From an uncultured Oceanospirillaceae bacterium (lineage in GTDB: Bacteria; Pseudomonadota; Gammaproteobacteria; Pseudomonadales; Balneatricaceae), in assembly GCA_937138495.1 (NCBI GenBank), contig CAKZPE010000029.1:1-64000 (forward strand): DNA of 64,000 nt. Direction: 5' to 3'. Positions 28,634 through 37,960 of the stretch are shown here, one piece after another; within the stretch, counting starts at the first letter, position 1, and the number at the start of each line of letters is the position of its first letter. A model generated the notes under the pieces. The model was not told the origin of the DNA. It made no database searches and saw nothing but the letters and a program-made list of their open reading frames with translations. The position numbers and the translations under genes are program-made.

Positions 28634-28709
28634 GCCCGGATAGCTCAGTCGGTAGAGCAGAGGATTGAAAATCCTCGTGTCCGTGGTTCGATTCCGCGTC
28701 CGGGCACCA
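28634..28709 (+). tRNA. tRNA-Phe (GAA)
   Basis: A complete 76-nt cloverleaf. The acceptor stem GCCCGGA pairs with TCCGGGC, the D-loop contains AGCTCAGTCGGTAGAGC, the anticodon GAA at 28667-28669 is inside the AGGAT/ATCCT stem, the T-arm is GTGGTTCGATTCCGC, and the 3' CCA is encoded. A terminator follows 15 bases later. The last part of the gene plus the terminator is duplicated 124 bp downstream (see repeat). Confidence 0.98.
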
Positions 28710-28723
28710 ACAAATTCTTAAAG

Positions 28724-28765
28724 AATCCCAGTCTTTCTTTTCACGAAGAACACTGGGATTTTTTA
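28724..28765 (+). terminator. tRNA-Phe terminator, first copy
   Basis: The stem AATCCCAGT (28724-28732) / ACTGGGATT (28752-28760) is followed by a run of T to 28764. Confidence 0.88.
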
Positions 28766-28847
28766 TGCCTGACATTTACGCGTCATGGTTCGGCTTATTC
28801 GACCTATCATAAGAACAAGCCATCCGGGCACCAACAAATTCTTAAAG

Positions 28848-28889
28848 AATCCCAGTCCTTCTTTTCACAAAGAACACTGGGATTTTTTA
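28848..28889 (+). terminator. tRNA-Phe terminator, duplicated copy
   Basis: Same stem as the first copy, at 28848-28856 / 28876-28884 with a T-run. It is part of the 124-bp-spaced repeat and is not preceded by an intact gene. Confidence 0.85.
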
Positions 28890-28943
28890 TGCCTGACATT
28901 TACGCGCCGTAATTCGGTTTAATCACATCCTGGCAAAATCATT

Positions 28944-29852
28944 TTAAGTTTCCGCAAACTCATCCCGGTGATAGCCCTGCACGTAAAGCAGGGTTGTCAG
29001 ATCAGTATGCCGGATACAGAGGTCCACAACCGGCTCCAGCACCTCTTTTGGCTGATAGCCGACAGCCAGCCCCGCATGAATAAGCATTTCAACATCATTG
29101 GCACCATCCCCTACAGCACAGACCTGTGCCGGCCGTAATTGCTGCTCACGGATCAATCTGAACAGTGCGGCCTTTTTCCCCTGACTGTCAATCACCGGCC
29201 CAAGCAGCCGTCCAGTGAATTGCTGCGCTTCTGTTTCCACCCGGTTAGCACTGGTGTGATCAAAGCCACATAATTCCATGACATGATCAGCAAATATCTG
29301 AAAACCTCCGGTTACCAGAGCGGTATGAACACCATGTTTTCTGAGTGTTTTAATCAGAGTTACCGCACCGGGATTCGGCGTGATGCAGTGACACAAATCT
29401 CGCATTAAAGACAATGGCTGGCCTTTAAAGGCGGCTATTCGCAGCTCCAGCGAACGACTGAAATCCAGCTCGCCGGCCATTGCCTGCCGGGTAATCGCCA
29501 TAATTGTGTCTTCACAGCCAATCACCCTGGCCATTTCATCAACCATTTCCTGACGAATAATCGTGGCCTCCATATCCGCCACCAACAGTTTTTTCCGACG
29601 ATGTTCTGTTCTCTGCAATAGAAAATCCACAGGCCAGTGCTGTTGCTCCAGCCTATCTGTCAGCAACTGTCCCGATGCTGCAGTAATCCCATTAAAGTGA
29701 AAGTCTGCGGCTTTATTCTCCGCCAGCCAGTTAAATCCGGGGGCGGCAAGATTCTCCGCTACACTCATATTCCCGACCAGTGCTTTAATCTGCTCCCACA
29801 AATCAGGCTGTTCTGACCGGGTAACAACGGTTAATACCTGTGTAGATTCCAC
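28944..29852 (-). CDS. serB: Phosphoserine phosphatase, with variant catalytic motif
   Basis: HAD-superfamily enzyme for the last step of serine synthesis. The GTG at 29852 is chosen as start because GGAG lies upstream at good spacing, giving 302 aa; the frame stays open to 29987 but that stretch contains regulatory boxes. Order: an N-terminal regulatory-like region (1-85), then HAD motif I reading LVADMEATII, where the usual DxD is Asp93-x-Glu95; motif II LVTGGF; motif III Lys in SQGKKAAL; motif IV VGDGANDVEML. The Asp to Glu change is at the general acid/base position. It may be a SerB paralogue; context gives no other substrate. Confidence 0.82.
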   Translation of the reverse strand: MESTQVLTVVTRSEQPDLWEQIKALVGNMSVAENLAAPGFNWLAENKAADFHFNGITAASGQLLTDRLEQQHWPVDFLLQRTEHRRKKLLVADMEATIIRQEMVDEMARVIGCEDTIMAITRQAMAGELDFSRSLELRIAAFKGQPLSLMRDLCHCITPNPGAVTLIKTLRKHGVHTALVTGGFQIFADHVMELCGFDHTSANRVETEAQQFTGRLLGPVIDSQGKKAALFRLIREQQLRPAQVCAVGDGANDVEMLIHAGLAVGYQPKEVLEPVVDLCIRHTDLTTLLYVQGYHRDEFAET

Positions 29853-29976
29853 CTGCGGCTCCTTCTGCCTGTTAGCATCTGTCTTATACAGATAGCCACC
29901 AGTGTGGCAGTGCTGCACAGGATTTAACATTGCACTTAGGCCAGTAATTAACAGACGGAGACGCGCGTTAAAATGC

Positions 29977-30063
29977 ACTAAAGTCATAGCAGATAGCTGC
30001 CTCTGCCCTAAGACTATTTCTTAAGTTTTATAACTAAAGTCATAGTCAGCTATAAAGTCACAG
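29977..30063. promoter_or_regulatory. ACTAAAGTCATAG boxes upstream of response regulator
   Basis: The exact 13-mer ACTAAAGTCATAG occurs at 29977-29989 and 30033-30045, and a near copy TATAAAGTCACAG at 30051-30063, in the intergenic region before the NarL-type regulator. Related boxes lie upstream of the amino-acid transporter at 39113-39158. The shared, otherwise unexplained box suggests binding by this regulator. Confidence 0.6.
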
Positions 30064-30132
30064 GTCACTGTTAATGTTCAGGTTTTGATGGCATCCTAAT
30101 CCTGCTTAAGTTGTTCTGTGAAGATACTGACC

Positions 30133-30774
30133 ATGTTAAAAATTTTAGTTGCTGACGATCATGATCTGGTAAGAGAAGGGGTAAAGAATACCCTGACAGA
30201 ACTCGATTCTGAGTTAACTCTGCTGGAAGCAGACAGTGTTGCCAGTGTCCTGCAACAACTGCCGGAACATAAAGATATTGATGCAATACTGCTCGATCTG
30301 GGCCTACCGGACGCCTCGCAGTTTTCCGGTTTACTGGCCATCAAGCAGCAGTTACCCGATGTGCCGGTGGCCATATTATCGGCTCATGATGATGAAGAAT
30401 CTGTCCGGGGCGCTCTGGATGCCGGTGCTGATGGTTATATTCCCAAATCTGGCAGTAAAAAAGTCATGTTGCACGCCCTGCGGCTGATGCTGGATGGCGA
30501 GGTGTATCTTCCGTCACTGCTACTGCACTGCCAACCTCTGACAGCCGCCCCCGTGACTCCCACAGACACCGACGTCAGGCGTGACAGCGTCACTGGCTTA
30601 ACCAAACGCCAGCTCGAAGTTCTGGATCTGATTGCTCAGGGTTTATCCAATAAGGAAATAGCCCGGCAACTCTACTGTACCGAAGGGACAATCAAAGCCC
30701 ACGTCACCGCTATTTTAAAAACTCTGGGGGTAAGCAGCCGGGCCAAGGCTGTTGTCGCCGTCAGAGAACTTTAA
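30133..30774 (+). CDS. NarL/LuxR-family response regulator
   Basis: A 213-aa two-component regulator. The receiver domain (about 1-120) has the acidic pair ADDHD, the phosphoacceptor Asp in ILLDLGLPD near residue 53, and Lys in YIPKSGS. The C-terminal LuxR HTH (about 150-213) has LTKRQLEVLDLIAQGLSNKEIARQL and AHVTAILKTLGVSSRA. The ATG at 30133 gives the canonical N-terminus; an upstream GTG at 30118 is in frame. It converges with and overlaps by 14 bp the hybrid kinase gene, its probable partner. Confidence 0.92.
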   Translation: MLKILVADDHDLVREGVKNTLTELDSELTLLEADSVASVLQQLPEHKDIDAILLDLGLPDASQFSGLLAIKQQLPDVPVAILSAHDDEESVRGALDAGADGYIPKSGSKKVMLHALRLMLDGEVYLPSLLLHCQPLTAAPVTPTDTDVRRDSVTGLTKRQLEVLDLIAQGLSNKEIARQLYCTEGTIKAHVTAILKTLGVSSRAKAVVAVREL

Positions 30775-33517
30775 CCGCAGTATCTGAACACTGAGATTGA
30801 CGTAGCAACTGCCGCAATAAAGCAGCCAGCTTCCCTGGTCTGACCGGCTTGGTCAGAAGGCTGGCATTAAGCCGGGCGGCCACCTCCCGGGGCTCGGATG
30901 ATGTGTCAGCGGTTACAATAATAGCCGGAAGATCCGCTGAAAAAGCTCCCCGCACCAGACCGACAACTTGCTCTGCAGTGGTATTTTTATCCAGATGAAA
31001 ATCGGTAATAAGCGCCAGAGGCCCGGCTATACGGGCCAAGCGCTGAGACGTCAGTTCTTCCGGACCATAGAAGGCTTCAACACAACATCCCCACCGGGAT
31101 AGCATCTGACTCATGGCTTGCAGTACCTGAGGATCATTTTCCACCAGTATCAGAGTCTGCCCCTCCAGTAATGCTGAGCCACCTGAATGCATCTTAGTGT
31201 CACCAGCCGAAGCACTGGCCAGACCAATCGGAATCCTGATTGAAAAGCAGGAGCCATGGCCTTCTTTTGAGGCAAGCTGCACCGGAGATTCCAGCAACCG
31301 GGCCAGCTGATCAGTAATTGCCAGCCCCAGCCCAAGCCCTGAACGGCCGTGCTGCTGTGACGAGTCACACTGATAAAACTCACCAAAAATAACCTCTCGC
31401 TGATCTGCCGGAATGCCAATACCTGAGTCATGCACCTCTATACTGATATGCGCTCCCTGGCGTCTGACACCGATCAGAACTCGCCCTGTCACGGTATACC
31501 GGACGGCATTCGCGATAAAATTACGCAATATACGCTCAAGCATCGCCGGATCACTGTAAACCCGCACGGAAGTAGACACTGCGCGCAAATCCAGCCCTTT
31601 TTCCCGGGCAGTAACAGAAAACTCACTGCTCAGCCGTTGCAGCAGGCTATCCAGCTCAAAGTGCTGTAACTTAGGCGTAACCGCCCCGGCATCCAGCCGG
31701 GATAAGTCAAGAATATCCCCAAACATCTGACTCATGTTTTGATGGGCGCTGTTAATATTTGCCACCAGCCCGGCAAAGTCCTGCTGACGGGCAATCTGGG
31801 TCAGTTCATCCAGAAACAGTCCCATGGCGTGTAACGGCTGTCTCAAATCATGGCTGGCAGCCGCCAGAAATTTCGACTTCGCCTGATCGGCTGCTTCAGC
31901 TTTCTCCATGGCAGAACGCAGCACCTGTTCAGCAAGCTTACGCTCATTAATCCGGGTATGAATACCCACTGTCCCGCCCCGGTCAGTGCGTTTCTCCAGC
32001 AGCGACAGCCAAGTACCGTTTGCCAGCTTAAGATCCAGACTGCTGATCCGGCCTTCTTTCAGAGCCTCTCTCTGCTGCCGGTAATTTTCCGGCTCGGCAA
32101 TCTGTTGCCCGTTGGTCAGCAAATCCAGTAACTGCTGCAGGTTAGTGCCGGGTTTAACCTGTTCATCACTGAAACCGTACAATGCCTGATACTGTGTATT
32201 ACAGAGAATCAGGTTGTCTTGCTGATCAAAGAGCACAAAACCCTCCGGCGCGCTTTCAATGGCATCCATCAGCAGGTCTTCCGCTTTTTTCGCCTGATTA
32301 CGGGTGGTCTTTAAAGCCTCTTCCCGGTCCTGAATGGTTTCAACAAAAATCCGCAGCGCCTGTGCCATATCGGTAATTTCATCATTACCCTCCAGTGGAA
32401 TCGGCTGATTGCTGCCTTCAGCATGGGCATACATATTATTTTTAAGACGCTGCAGACGGCTGATAACCGAACGGTCGATATACAGGAAGATAATGCCTCC
32501 ACCGGCAATACACAGCAGTGACACCAGCACCAGCAACGTAATCCGGTTGGCAGCCTGCTCCTCAATGAGACGGTTCTGCTGAACCACCCGTGCCTCTATA
32601 TCCTTTACGATGGTGGAGATCGCTGCCCGAAAACGATGCGCAACAGTACGGTGATGGCTGAACATACCGTATAGTTTTTCTTCATCAGCGAACTGCGCTT
32701 CTATGTTTGCAAAGATCCCTTCCTTTCCGGTAATCAGTGCCTCCACCGGTGCCAGTTGTTCACTGAGCAATCCGGCAACCTCTGCAGGTAACGTAGCGGT
32801 GGTCATCTGCAAGTTACGCCACTGCTGCCGGTAAGTGCTGAGCTGGCGGCGTAATATCACCTTATGCTCAATTGAAGCGGTCTCATTAATCAGAATCACC
32901 AGCCCCTGAAACTGATTAACCCAGTGCTGCAACTGACGCGCCTGATCACTGCTGAGACCACGGCCGACCTCCTGAGCGTTTTGTAAACGGTCTGTCTGTT
33001 CATAAATACCGGCTCTGAACTGTGCCAGCCGACGCAACGCCCTTTGCTGCTGACCGTTACGTTCAATCTGCTGGCTAACGCGTTCACCCAGCTCCCTGAA
33101 ACTGCCGTCAAGCTCACGCCGGTAACTGTTTAAGTGCTCAATCTGCTGGGCAGAAATACCCACCGCCGAAAGCTTACTGATTGACCGGCTCATCAGCCCG
33201 TTCTGGTCCTGAATCTGTAACAGAATGGTTTCTTTCGCCTGCAGGGTCCGGGCAGCCAGCAACGAAGGGGCAAACGCCACCAGTGAAGCACTGTGCTGAC
33301 CCAGCTCAGACGCAGTAATGATCGTCGGCAGGCCTTCATCGGTCACAAAGTCGAAACGCTGCTGGAAGCCCCGAAATGTATTGACCGAAATCAGGCTGAC
33401 AATCAGGGTGAATACCATCATCGTCGCCAGTCCGGCAAACATCCGGATGGTAATACCGTAATGGCTCTTCCGGTCGGAAGACGCCGGGTTGAGGCCTTTA
33501 TCGGAGCGGAGGCGCAT
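30761..33517 (-). CDS. Hybrid histidine kinase with TorS-like helical periplasmic domain
   Basis: A 918-aa membrane sensor. TM1 about 21-46; an almost wholly helical periplasmic domain of about 280 residues; TM2 about 325-350; HAMP about 350-405; PAS about 415-525; HisKA with His556 in AASHDLRQPL; HATPase with N-box Asn666/670, DSGIGIP and GLGLGLA; and a C-terminal receiver with Asp839 in LITDF. The start at 33517 has GGGAGG nine bases upstream and overlaps the preceding solute-binding gene by 20 bp. Known: TorS has a similar helical sensor read through the binding protein TorT. Inferred: this kinase reads the adjacent binding protein and passes phosphate to the converging regulator. Confidence 0.88.
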   Translation of the reverse strand: MRLRSDKGLNPASSDRKSHYGITIRMFAGLATMMVFTLIVSLISVNTFRGFQQRFDFVTDEGLPTIITASELGQHSASLVAFAPSLLAARTLQAKETILLQIQDQNGLMSRSISKLSAVGISAQQIEHLNSYRRELDGSFRELGERVSQQIERNGQQQRALRRLAQFRAGIYEQTDRLQNAQEVGRGLSSDQARQLQHWVNQFQGLVILINETASIEHKVILRRQLSTYRQQWRNLQMTTATLPAEVAGLLSEQLAPVEALITGKEGIFANIEAQFADEEKLYGMFSHHRTVAHRFRAAISTIVKDIEARVVQQNRLIEEQAANRITLLVLVSLLCIAGGGIIFLYIDRSVISRLQRLKNNMYAHAEGSNQPIPLEGNDEITDMAQALRIFVETIQDREEALKTTRNQAKKAEDLLMDAIESAPEGFVLFDQQDNLILCNTQYQALYGFSDEQVKPGTNLQQLLDLLTNGQQIAEPENYRQQREALKEGRISSLDLKLANGTWLSLLEKRTDRGGTVGIHTRINERKLAEQVLRSAMEKAEAADQAKSKFLAAASHDLRQPLHAMGLFLDELTQIARQQDFAGLVANINSAHQNMSQMFGDILDLSRLDAGAVTPKLQHFELDSLLQRLSSEFSVTAREKGLDLRAVSTSVRVYSDPAMLERILRNFIANAVRYTVTGRVLIGVRRQGAHISIEVHDSGIGIPADQREVIFGEFYQCDSSQQHGRSGLGLGLAITDQLARLLESPVQLASKEGHGSCFSIRIPIGLASASAGDTKMHSGGSALLEGQTLILVENDPQVLQAMSQMLSRWGCCVEAFYGPEELTSQRLARIAGPLALITDFHLDKNTTAEQVVGLVRGAFSADLPAIIVTADTSSEPREVAARLNASLLTKPVRPGKLAALLRQLLRQSQCSDTAVKVL

Positions 33518-34532
33518 ATAGCAAACCTCCCTGGCTCCACAGGGCATTTTTTCCCCTTGGCATAGCAAAGCCTGAGCCACGGCCAAAATTACGCGCATAG
33601 ATCTCCGCGTAACTGCCGACATCCCGGATGACCCGGAACGCCCACCGGGCATCCAGTGCCAGCGCCTCTGCGGGCAACCCTTCCCCGGTGACCAGACGAC
33701 GTGCCTCTGGTGCCAGAACACTGATATCCAGTTGCTCAATATTGGATCGGGACAACTGATAATGTTCTGCTATCAGTGTGCTGGCGATTACCCAGCGCAC
33801 CAGATCAAACCACTGGGGATCATCGTCCCTGACCACCGGCCCCAAAGGCTCACGGGATACGACCTCAGGTAAAATGACATACCGTTCGGGATCGTCCACC
33901 AGCCCCAGTAAACCACCCTGTAAATCAGAGCGTTCAGAGGTCATCAGATCACACTGTTGCTGTAAAAATGCCTGCCAGCGGCCCGCCTGGGTTTCTACCG
34001 GCATAACTTCCAGCGCCAGGCCGTTAGCCGCGATAAAGTTTTGCAGGTTTCCCAGACTGGTTGTTCCCCGGGTAACGCACACCCGGCTGCCGGCAACCTC
34101 ATGAATACTGCTGAGGTTTAACTTTTTACGCGCCAGAAAAACCTGTTCGTCATGCAGGGTCGTCCCCGCAAAGTGAACCTTAAGGCTGACATCCCGGGCA
34201 AAAGTCCAGGTAGTGGTACGGATCAGCAGATCGATTTCATTGTTGGCTAAAGCACGAAACCGGCTCTGGCTGTCCAGGGGGACAAACTGTACCGCTTCAG
34301 GGTCCTGCAGAGCAGCAGTGGCAACGGCACGGCAAAAATCGACATCAAACCCCTGCCAGACGCCCTGTTTATTACGGGTAGCAAAGCCAAAGTCATCAAT
34401 ACCAACGCCACATAGCAGGTAGCCTCTGTCACGGATATCGTTCAGAGTGCTGGCCTGAAGCGCCGAACTGAACAAACCGACACTGATGACAAGGCCTGTG
34501 AGCAGGCGGAAAAGCGTTTTAGTCATCATCAT
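33498..34532 (-). CDS. Second periplasmic amino-acid-binding protein, likely sensor partner of the kinase
   Basis: About 345 aa. A Sec signal peptide (MTKTLFRLLTGLVISVGLFS onward) precedes a family-3 solute-binding fold resembling AapJ/BztA: GVGIDDFGFATRNKQGVWQGFDVDFCRAVA, RTTTWTFARD and the C-terminal GKNALWSQGGLLYAPPLR. Start codons at 34532, 34529 and 34526 are all possible. The last gene before the kinase overlaps it, while the transporter has its own AapJ at 37961. This arrangement suggests a binding protein dedicated to signalling, though a second transport receptor is possible. Confidence 0.85.
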   Translation of the reverse strand: MMMTKTLFRLLTGLVISVGLFSSALQASTLNDIRDRGYLLCGVGIDDFGFATRNKQGVWQGFDVDFCRAVATAALQDPEAVQFVPLDSQSRFRALANNEIDLLIRTTTWTFARDVSLKVHFAGTTLHDEQVFLARKKLNLSSIHEVAGSRVCVTRGTTSLGNLQNFIAANGLALEVMPVETQAGRWQAFLQQQCDLMTSERSDLQGGLLGLVDDPERYVILPEVVSREPLGPVVRDDDPQWFDLVRWVIASTLIAEHYQLSRSNIEQLDISVLAPEARRLVTGEGLPAEALALDARWAFRVIRDVGSYAEIYARNFGRGSGFAMPRGKNALWSQGGLLYAPPLR

Positions 34533-34677
34533 ACATCCCGGCACAGGTAAGCAGTCGTAAGCGATAGCATAAACATAATCGCGGCAGTGTAAATGCCCCT
34601 TCACCACCGCAATACCTGAAGCTGGCCCGATAACCGGCCAGTGTTACAGCCCGGCCGGAAACGGCTCAGCACTGAGG

Positions 34678-35460
34678 TCAGTGGCCGAGTATCTGGCTAA
34701 GGAAGGCCTGGGTACGGTCAACCTGAGGATTACTGAAGAAGCTGTGCGGGTCATTTTCTTCAACAATTTCACCGCTGTCCATGAATATCACCCGGTCAGC
34801 AACTTCTTTAGCAAACCCCATCTCATGGGTCACGCAAACCATTGTCATGCCGTCTTCAGCCAGCTCAACCATGACATCCAGTACTTCTTTAATCATTTCC
34901 GGGTCCAGTGCGGAGGTTGGCTCATCAAACAGCATAACCTTAGGGTTCATACATAAAGACCGGGCGATCGCCACCCGTTGCTGCTGACCACCGGATATCT
35001 GTCCCGGGTACTTATGGCTGTGCTCAGCAATCTTCACCCGGGCAAGATAGTTCATAGCCATTTCCTCAGCATCAGCAAGCGGCATCTTGCGGACCAGCGT
35101 CGGCGCCAGTACCAGATTTTCAAGGATGGTCATATGCGGGAACAGATTAAAGTGCTGGAACACCATACCCACATCACTGCGGATTTTTTCAATGTTACTG
35201 ATGTTGTCGTTGAGCTCGACACCCTCAATCACAATATTCCCCTGCTGATGTTCTTCCAGCCGGTTAAGGCAGCGGATCAGGGTAGACTTTCCTGAACCTG
35301 ACGGCCCGCAAAGCACGATGCGCTCACCTTTATTGACATGAAAATCGATATTTTTCAAAACATGAAAGTCACCGTACCACTTGTTCAGTTTACTGATCTG
35401 AATAATGGTCTCAGCGCTGTGCTGCTGCCCCTTGGGAGGCATTTCAATAGCGGTATTCAT
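34678..35460 (-). CDS. aapP: Amino-acid ABC transporter ATP-binding subunit (AapP/GlnQ type)
   Basis: A 260-aa ATPase of the polar amino-acid uptake family. Walker [10 protein letters not shown], signature [14 protein letters not shown], Walker [16 protein letters not shown], and H-loop CVTHEMGFA are intact. It energises import through the two permeases encoded just upstream (32-bp gap). Sequence around the C-terminus ([20 protein letters not shown]) matches AapP/BztD members. Substrate breadth (general L-amino acids) is inferred from the family. Confidence 0.92.
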   Translation of the reverse strand: MNTAIEMPPKGQQHSAETIIQISKLNKWYGDFHVLKNIDFHVNKGERIVLCGPSGSGKSTLIRCLNRLEEHQQGNIVIEGVELNDNISNIEKIRSDVGMVFQHFNLFPHMTILENLVLAPTLVRKMPLADAEEMAMNYLARVKIAEHSHKYPGQISGGQQQRVAIARSLCMNPKVMLFDEPTSALDPEMIKEVLDVMVELAEDGMTMVCVTHEMGFAKEVADRVIFMDSGEIVEENDPHSFFSNPQVDRTQAFLSQILGH

Positions 35461-35492
35461 AGCAAATTACCTGATGCGTTCAGACGCGTAAA

Positions 35493-36608
35493 TTAATGGT
35501 TATTCTTAGGCCCGGCAGACTCTAAATGCTGGCCGTAACGGCTCATGCTGTAGCAGACCAGCCAGTAGACAAAGGCACCAAACACATAAGACTCAGCTTC
35601 AAAGCCCAGCCATTCAGAGTCCTGAGTGGAAGACTTAAGCATGCCCAGAAAATCCAGCAGGCCGACAATAAGCACCAGTGAAGTATCTTTAAACAGCGCA
35701 ATACAACGGCCAATCAACGGGGGTAATACATGCCGTAACGCCTGCGGGATCACCACATAAAACATAATGTGCCGGTACGGCAGCCCCAGCGCTTTGGCAG
35801 CCTCGGTCTGGCCTCTGGGTACCGCCTGCAACCCGCCCCGTACCACTTCCGCCATATAGGCCGAGGAAAACAGAATCATCCCGATCTGGATACGCAGCAA
35901 GTTATTCACATCCATGCCTTCAGGTAAAAACAGCGGCAACATTACTGACGCCATGAAAAGGATCGTAATCAGTGGCACACCCCGAATGGTCTCAATAAAG
36001 CTTACACAGGATATTTTAATCACCGGGGAGTCCGAAAAACGTCCCAGCGCCAGCAGGATTCCCAATGGCACCGAAACAATAATACCTACCGCCGCCAGTA
36101 ACAGGCTCAGCATCAGACCGCCCCAGCGGGACTGATCCACTTCCGGCAGGCCTAAATAGCCACCACCGATCAGCCAGTATGCGATAAACGGCAACACCAG
36201 CCAGAAAGCCACCATGCGGATACCCCGCACCCTGCGGCTGACGGTTAACCAGATCACCCCTAACAGCAGCAGAAAAGACAATACCGGTCGCCAGATTTCT
36301 TCAACCGGATAGATACCGACCATCAGAATCCGGAAGTTGGCACCGATAAATGACCAGCAGGCACCCACACCTTCAACCCGGCAAGCCTCACTGTCACCCT
36401 GCCAGACAGCATCAAGCAGCCCCCAGCGGACCAGACCGGGTACCACACTGACAATTAATAACAGCGACAGCAGCGTAAGCACCGTGTTAAGCCCGCCATC
36501 GAAAAGGTTCGCCCTGGCCCAGTGAACAGCGCCTTTGAGCTCTTTCGGCGGCGCCAGTGCCGGCTGCGGGGTAAACGTCCGCAAGGCTGTTTCAGTCATA
36601 TCAGACAT
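35493..36608 (-). CDS. aapM: Amino-acid ABC transporter permease (AapM/BztC type)
   Basis: An inner-membrane permease of about 371 aa with a long N-terminal region, extra TMs, and a C-terminal PAAT permease domain whose EAA motif reads GQTEAAKALGLPYRHIMFYVVIPQAL. The ATG at 36608 is chosen because GGGGAG lies seven bases upstream; an upstream in-frame codon at 36644 would overlap aapQ. It forms a heterodimer with the preceding permease in the family model. Confidence 0.9.
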   Translation of the reverse strand: MSDMTETALRTFTPQPALAPPKELKGAVHWARANLFDGGLNTVLTLLSLLLIVSVVPGLVRWGLLDAVWQGDSEACRVEGVGACWSFIGANFRILMVGIYPVEEIWRPVLSFLLLLGVIWLTVSRRVRGIRMVAFWLVLPFIAYWLIGGGYLGLPEVDQSRWGGLMLSLLLAAVGIIVSVPLGILLALGRFSDSPVIKISCVSFIETIRGVPLITILFMASVMLPLFLPEGMDVNNLLRIQIGMILFSSAYMAEVVRGGLQAVPRGQTEAAKALGLPYRHIMFYVVIPQALRHVLPPLIGRCIALFKDTSLVLIVGLLDFLGMLKSSTQDSEWLGFEAESYVFGAFVYWLVCYSMSRYGQHLESAGPKNNH

Positions 36609-36621
36609 AGCAATCTCCCCT

Positions 36622-37788
36622 TTACCGCTCGACCATCTGAACACGGGCGTTCAGCCAGTTCATAAATGCTGAAATAAGCAGGTTAATTGCCATATACACC
36701 GCCATCCACATACCTATAATTTCAATCGCCTGGCCATTCTGTCCGATGATGGTTCCGCCCACCGACACCATATCCGGATAACCTATAGCCACCGCCAGCG
36801 AGCTGTTTTTTACCAGGCTGGTGTAATCGTTAGTGGTCGCCGGAATAATGACCCGCAAAGCCTGTGGCAGAATCACCCGCATCATCACTTTGCCCGGTTT
36901 CAAACCCAGTGCCTGAGCCGCTTCAATCTGACCTTTCGCCACCGACTGAATACCACTGCGAACATTTTCACCGATGAATGCCGCGGTATAGAGCACCAAG
37001 CCCAGCAGCAGCGCCAGAAACTCTGGCCGTAATGACAGGCCGCCACGGTAGTTAAACCCTTTCAGTTCTGGATTTTCCCAAAGCAACGGCTGCCCGGTGA
37101 GTAAATAGGTAAGAGCCGGCAACCCCAACAGCAATACAAGTGAAATCCTGAAGCTGGCCAGCTCCTGACCGGTACGCTCGGTATAACGCTTCGCCCAGCG
37201 ACGGAACCCCCAGCAGAGAACAACCGCCAGCGCCACACTGAACAGCACCAAGCCAAAACCGTCCTGAGGCAATGGTTTCGGGAAATAAAAACCACGGATG
37301 TTAAGCAGTATGCCTTCCGTTAACAGCCAGCTGCTGCGGGCGCCTGGCAGGCTTGATAACACCACCACATAAATAAAGATCAGCGTCAGCAGCAAAGGTA
37401 CATTACGCAGTGTTTCCACATAGATGGCAGCCATCCGGCACACCAGCCAGTTACGAGAGACTCTGGCAATGCCTATCATCACACCGACAACTGTCGCCAG
37501 TATGATGGCGAAAAATGCCACATACAGCGTATTAACAACCGCGGTAAAAAAAGCCCAGCCATAGCTGTCTGTAGGGGTATAGCTGATCAGCGCATCACCG
37601 ATAGGCAGACCTGCTTCTTTATCGAGAAACTCAAACCCTGATTCAATACCCCGGTTTTCAAGGTTCACCTGAGTATTATGAAAAACTGAATATGCCAGAT
37701 AAAAAATCAGCGCCAGAAAGACTGCCTGCAAAACCAGATCCAGCCGGAATCTGCTGCTACCGGCACTTGCCGTAAGTTTATTTAACAT
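36622..37788 (-). CDS. aapQ: Amino-acid ABC transporter permease (AapQ/BztB type)
   Basis: A 388-aa inner-membrane permease. N-terminal TM at about 18-38, a periplasmic loop beginning FEFLDKEAGLPIGDALISY (typical of AapQ), about seven further TMs, and the EAA motif GQIEAAQALGLKPGKVMMRVILPQAL. It is co-oriented with aapJ (172 bp upstream) and aapM (13 bp downstream by preferred starts). Confidence 0.91.
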   Translation of the reverse strand: MLNKLTASAGSSRFRLDLVLQAVFLALIFYLAYSVFHNTQVNLENRGIESGFEFLDKEAGLPIGDALISYTPTDSYGWAFFTAVVNTLYVAFFAIILATVVGVMIGIARVSRNWLVCRMAAIYVETLRNVPLLLTLIFIYVVVLSSLPGARSSWLLTEGILLNIRGFYFPKPLPQDGFGLVLFSVALAVVLCWGFRRWAKRYTERTGQELASFRISLVLLLGLPALTYLLTGQPLLWENPELKGFNYRGGLSLRPEFLALLLGLVLYTAAFIGENVRSGIQSVAKGQIEAAQALGLKPGKVMMRVILPQALRVIIPATTNDYTSLVKNSSLAVAIGYPDMVSVGGTIIGQNGQAIEIIGMWMAVYMAINLLISAFMNWLNARVQMVER

Positions 37789-37960
37789 GTGGTATTAACC
37801 TCAGAAAACCCTGACGCCAACTGATATCCGGTTCCCTTTTCTGGATTGTGGATTCACGGCGGTTATCGCTTATAACCCGGGAATTACGATGCGGATGTAT
37901 TGCAAATACCGGATACGGCGGGACAGCCGTACCCGGCAGGGACGTTAGCCGTTCAGAGGC

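Larger units (their letters stand above)
28699..28920. repeat. Direct repeat of tRNA-Phe 3' end plus terminator (124-bp period)
   Basis: Two copies of about 98 bp lie at 28699-28796 and 28823-28920. Each starts with TCCGGGCACCA (the tRNA 3' acceptor strand and CCA), continues through the same ATTCTTAAAGAATCCCAGT terminator, and ends in TGCCTGACATTTACGCG. They differ by only two substitutions up to that point (T/C and G/A) and drift after it. 26 unrelated bases separate them. The second copy lacks any tRNA 5' part. Confidence 0.93.
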
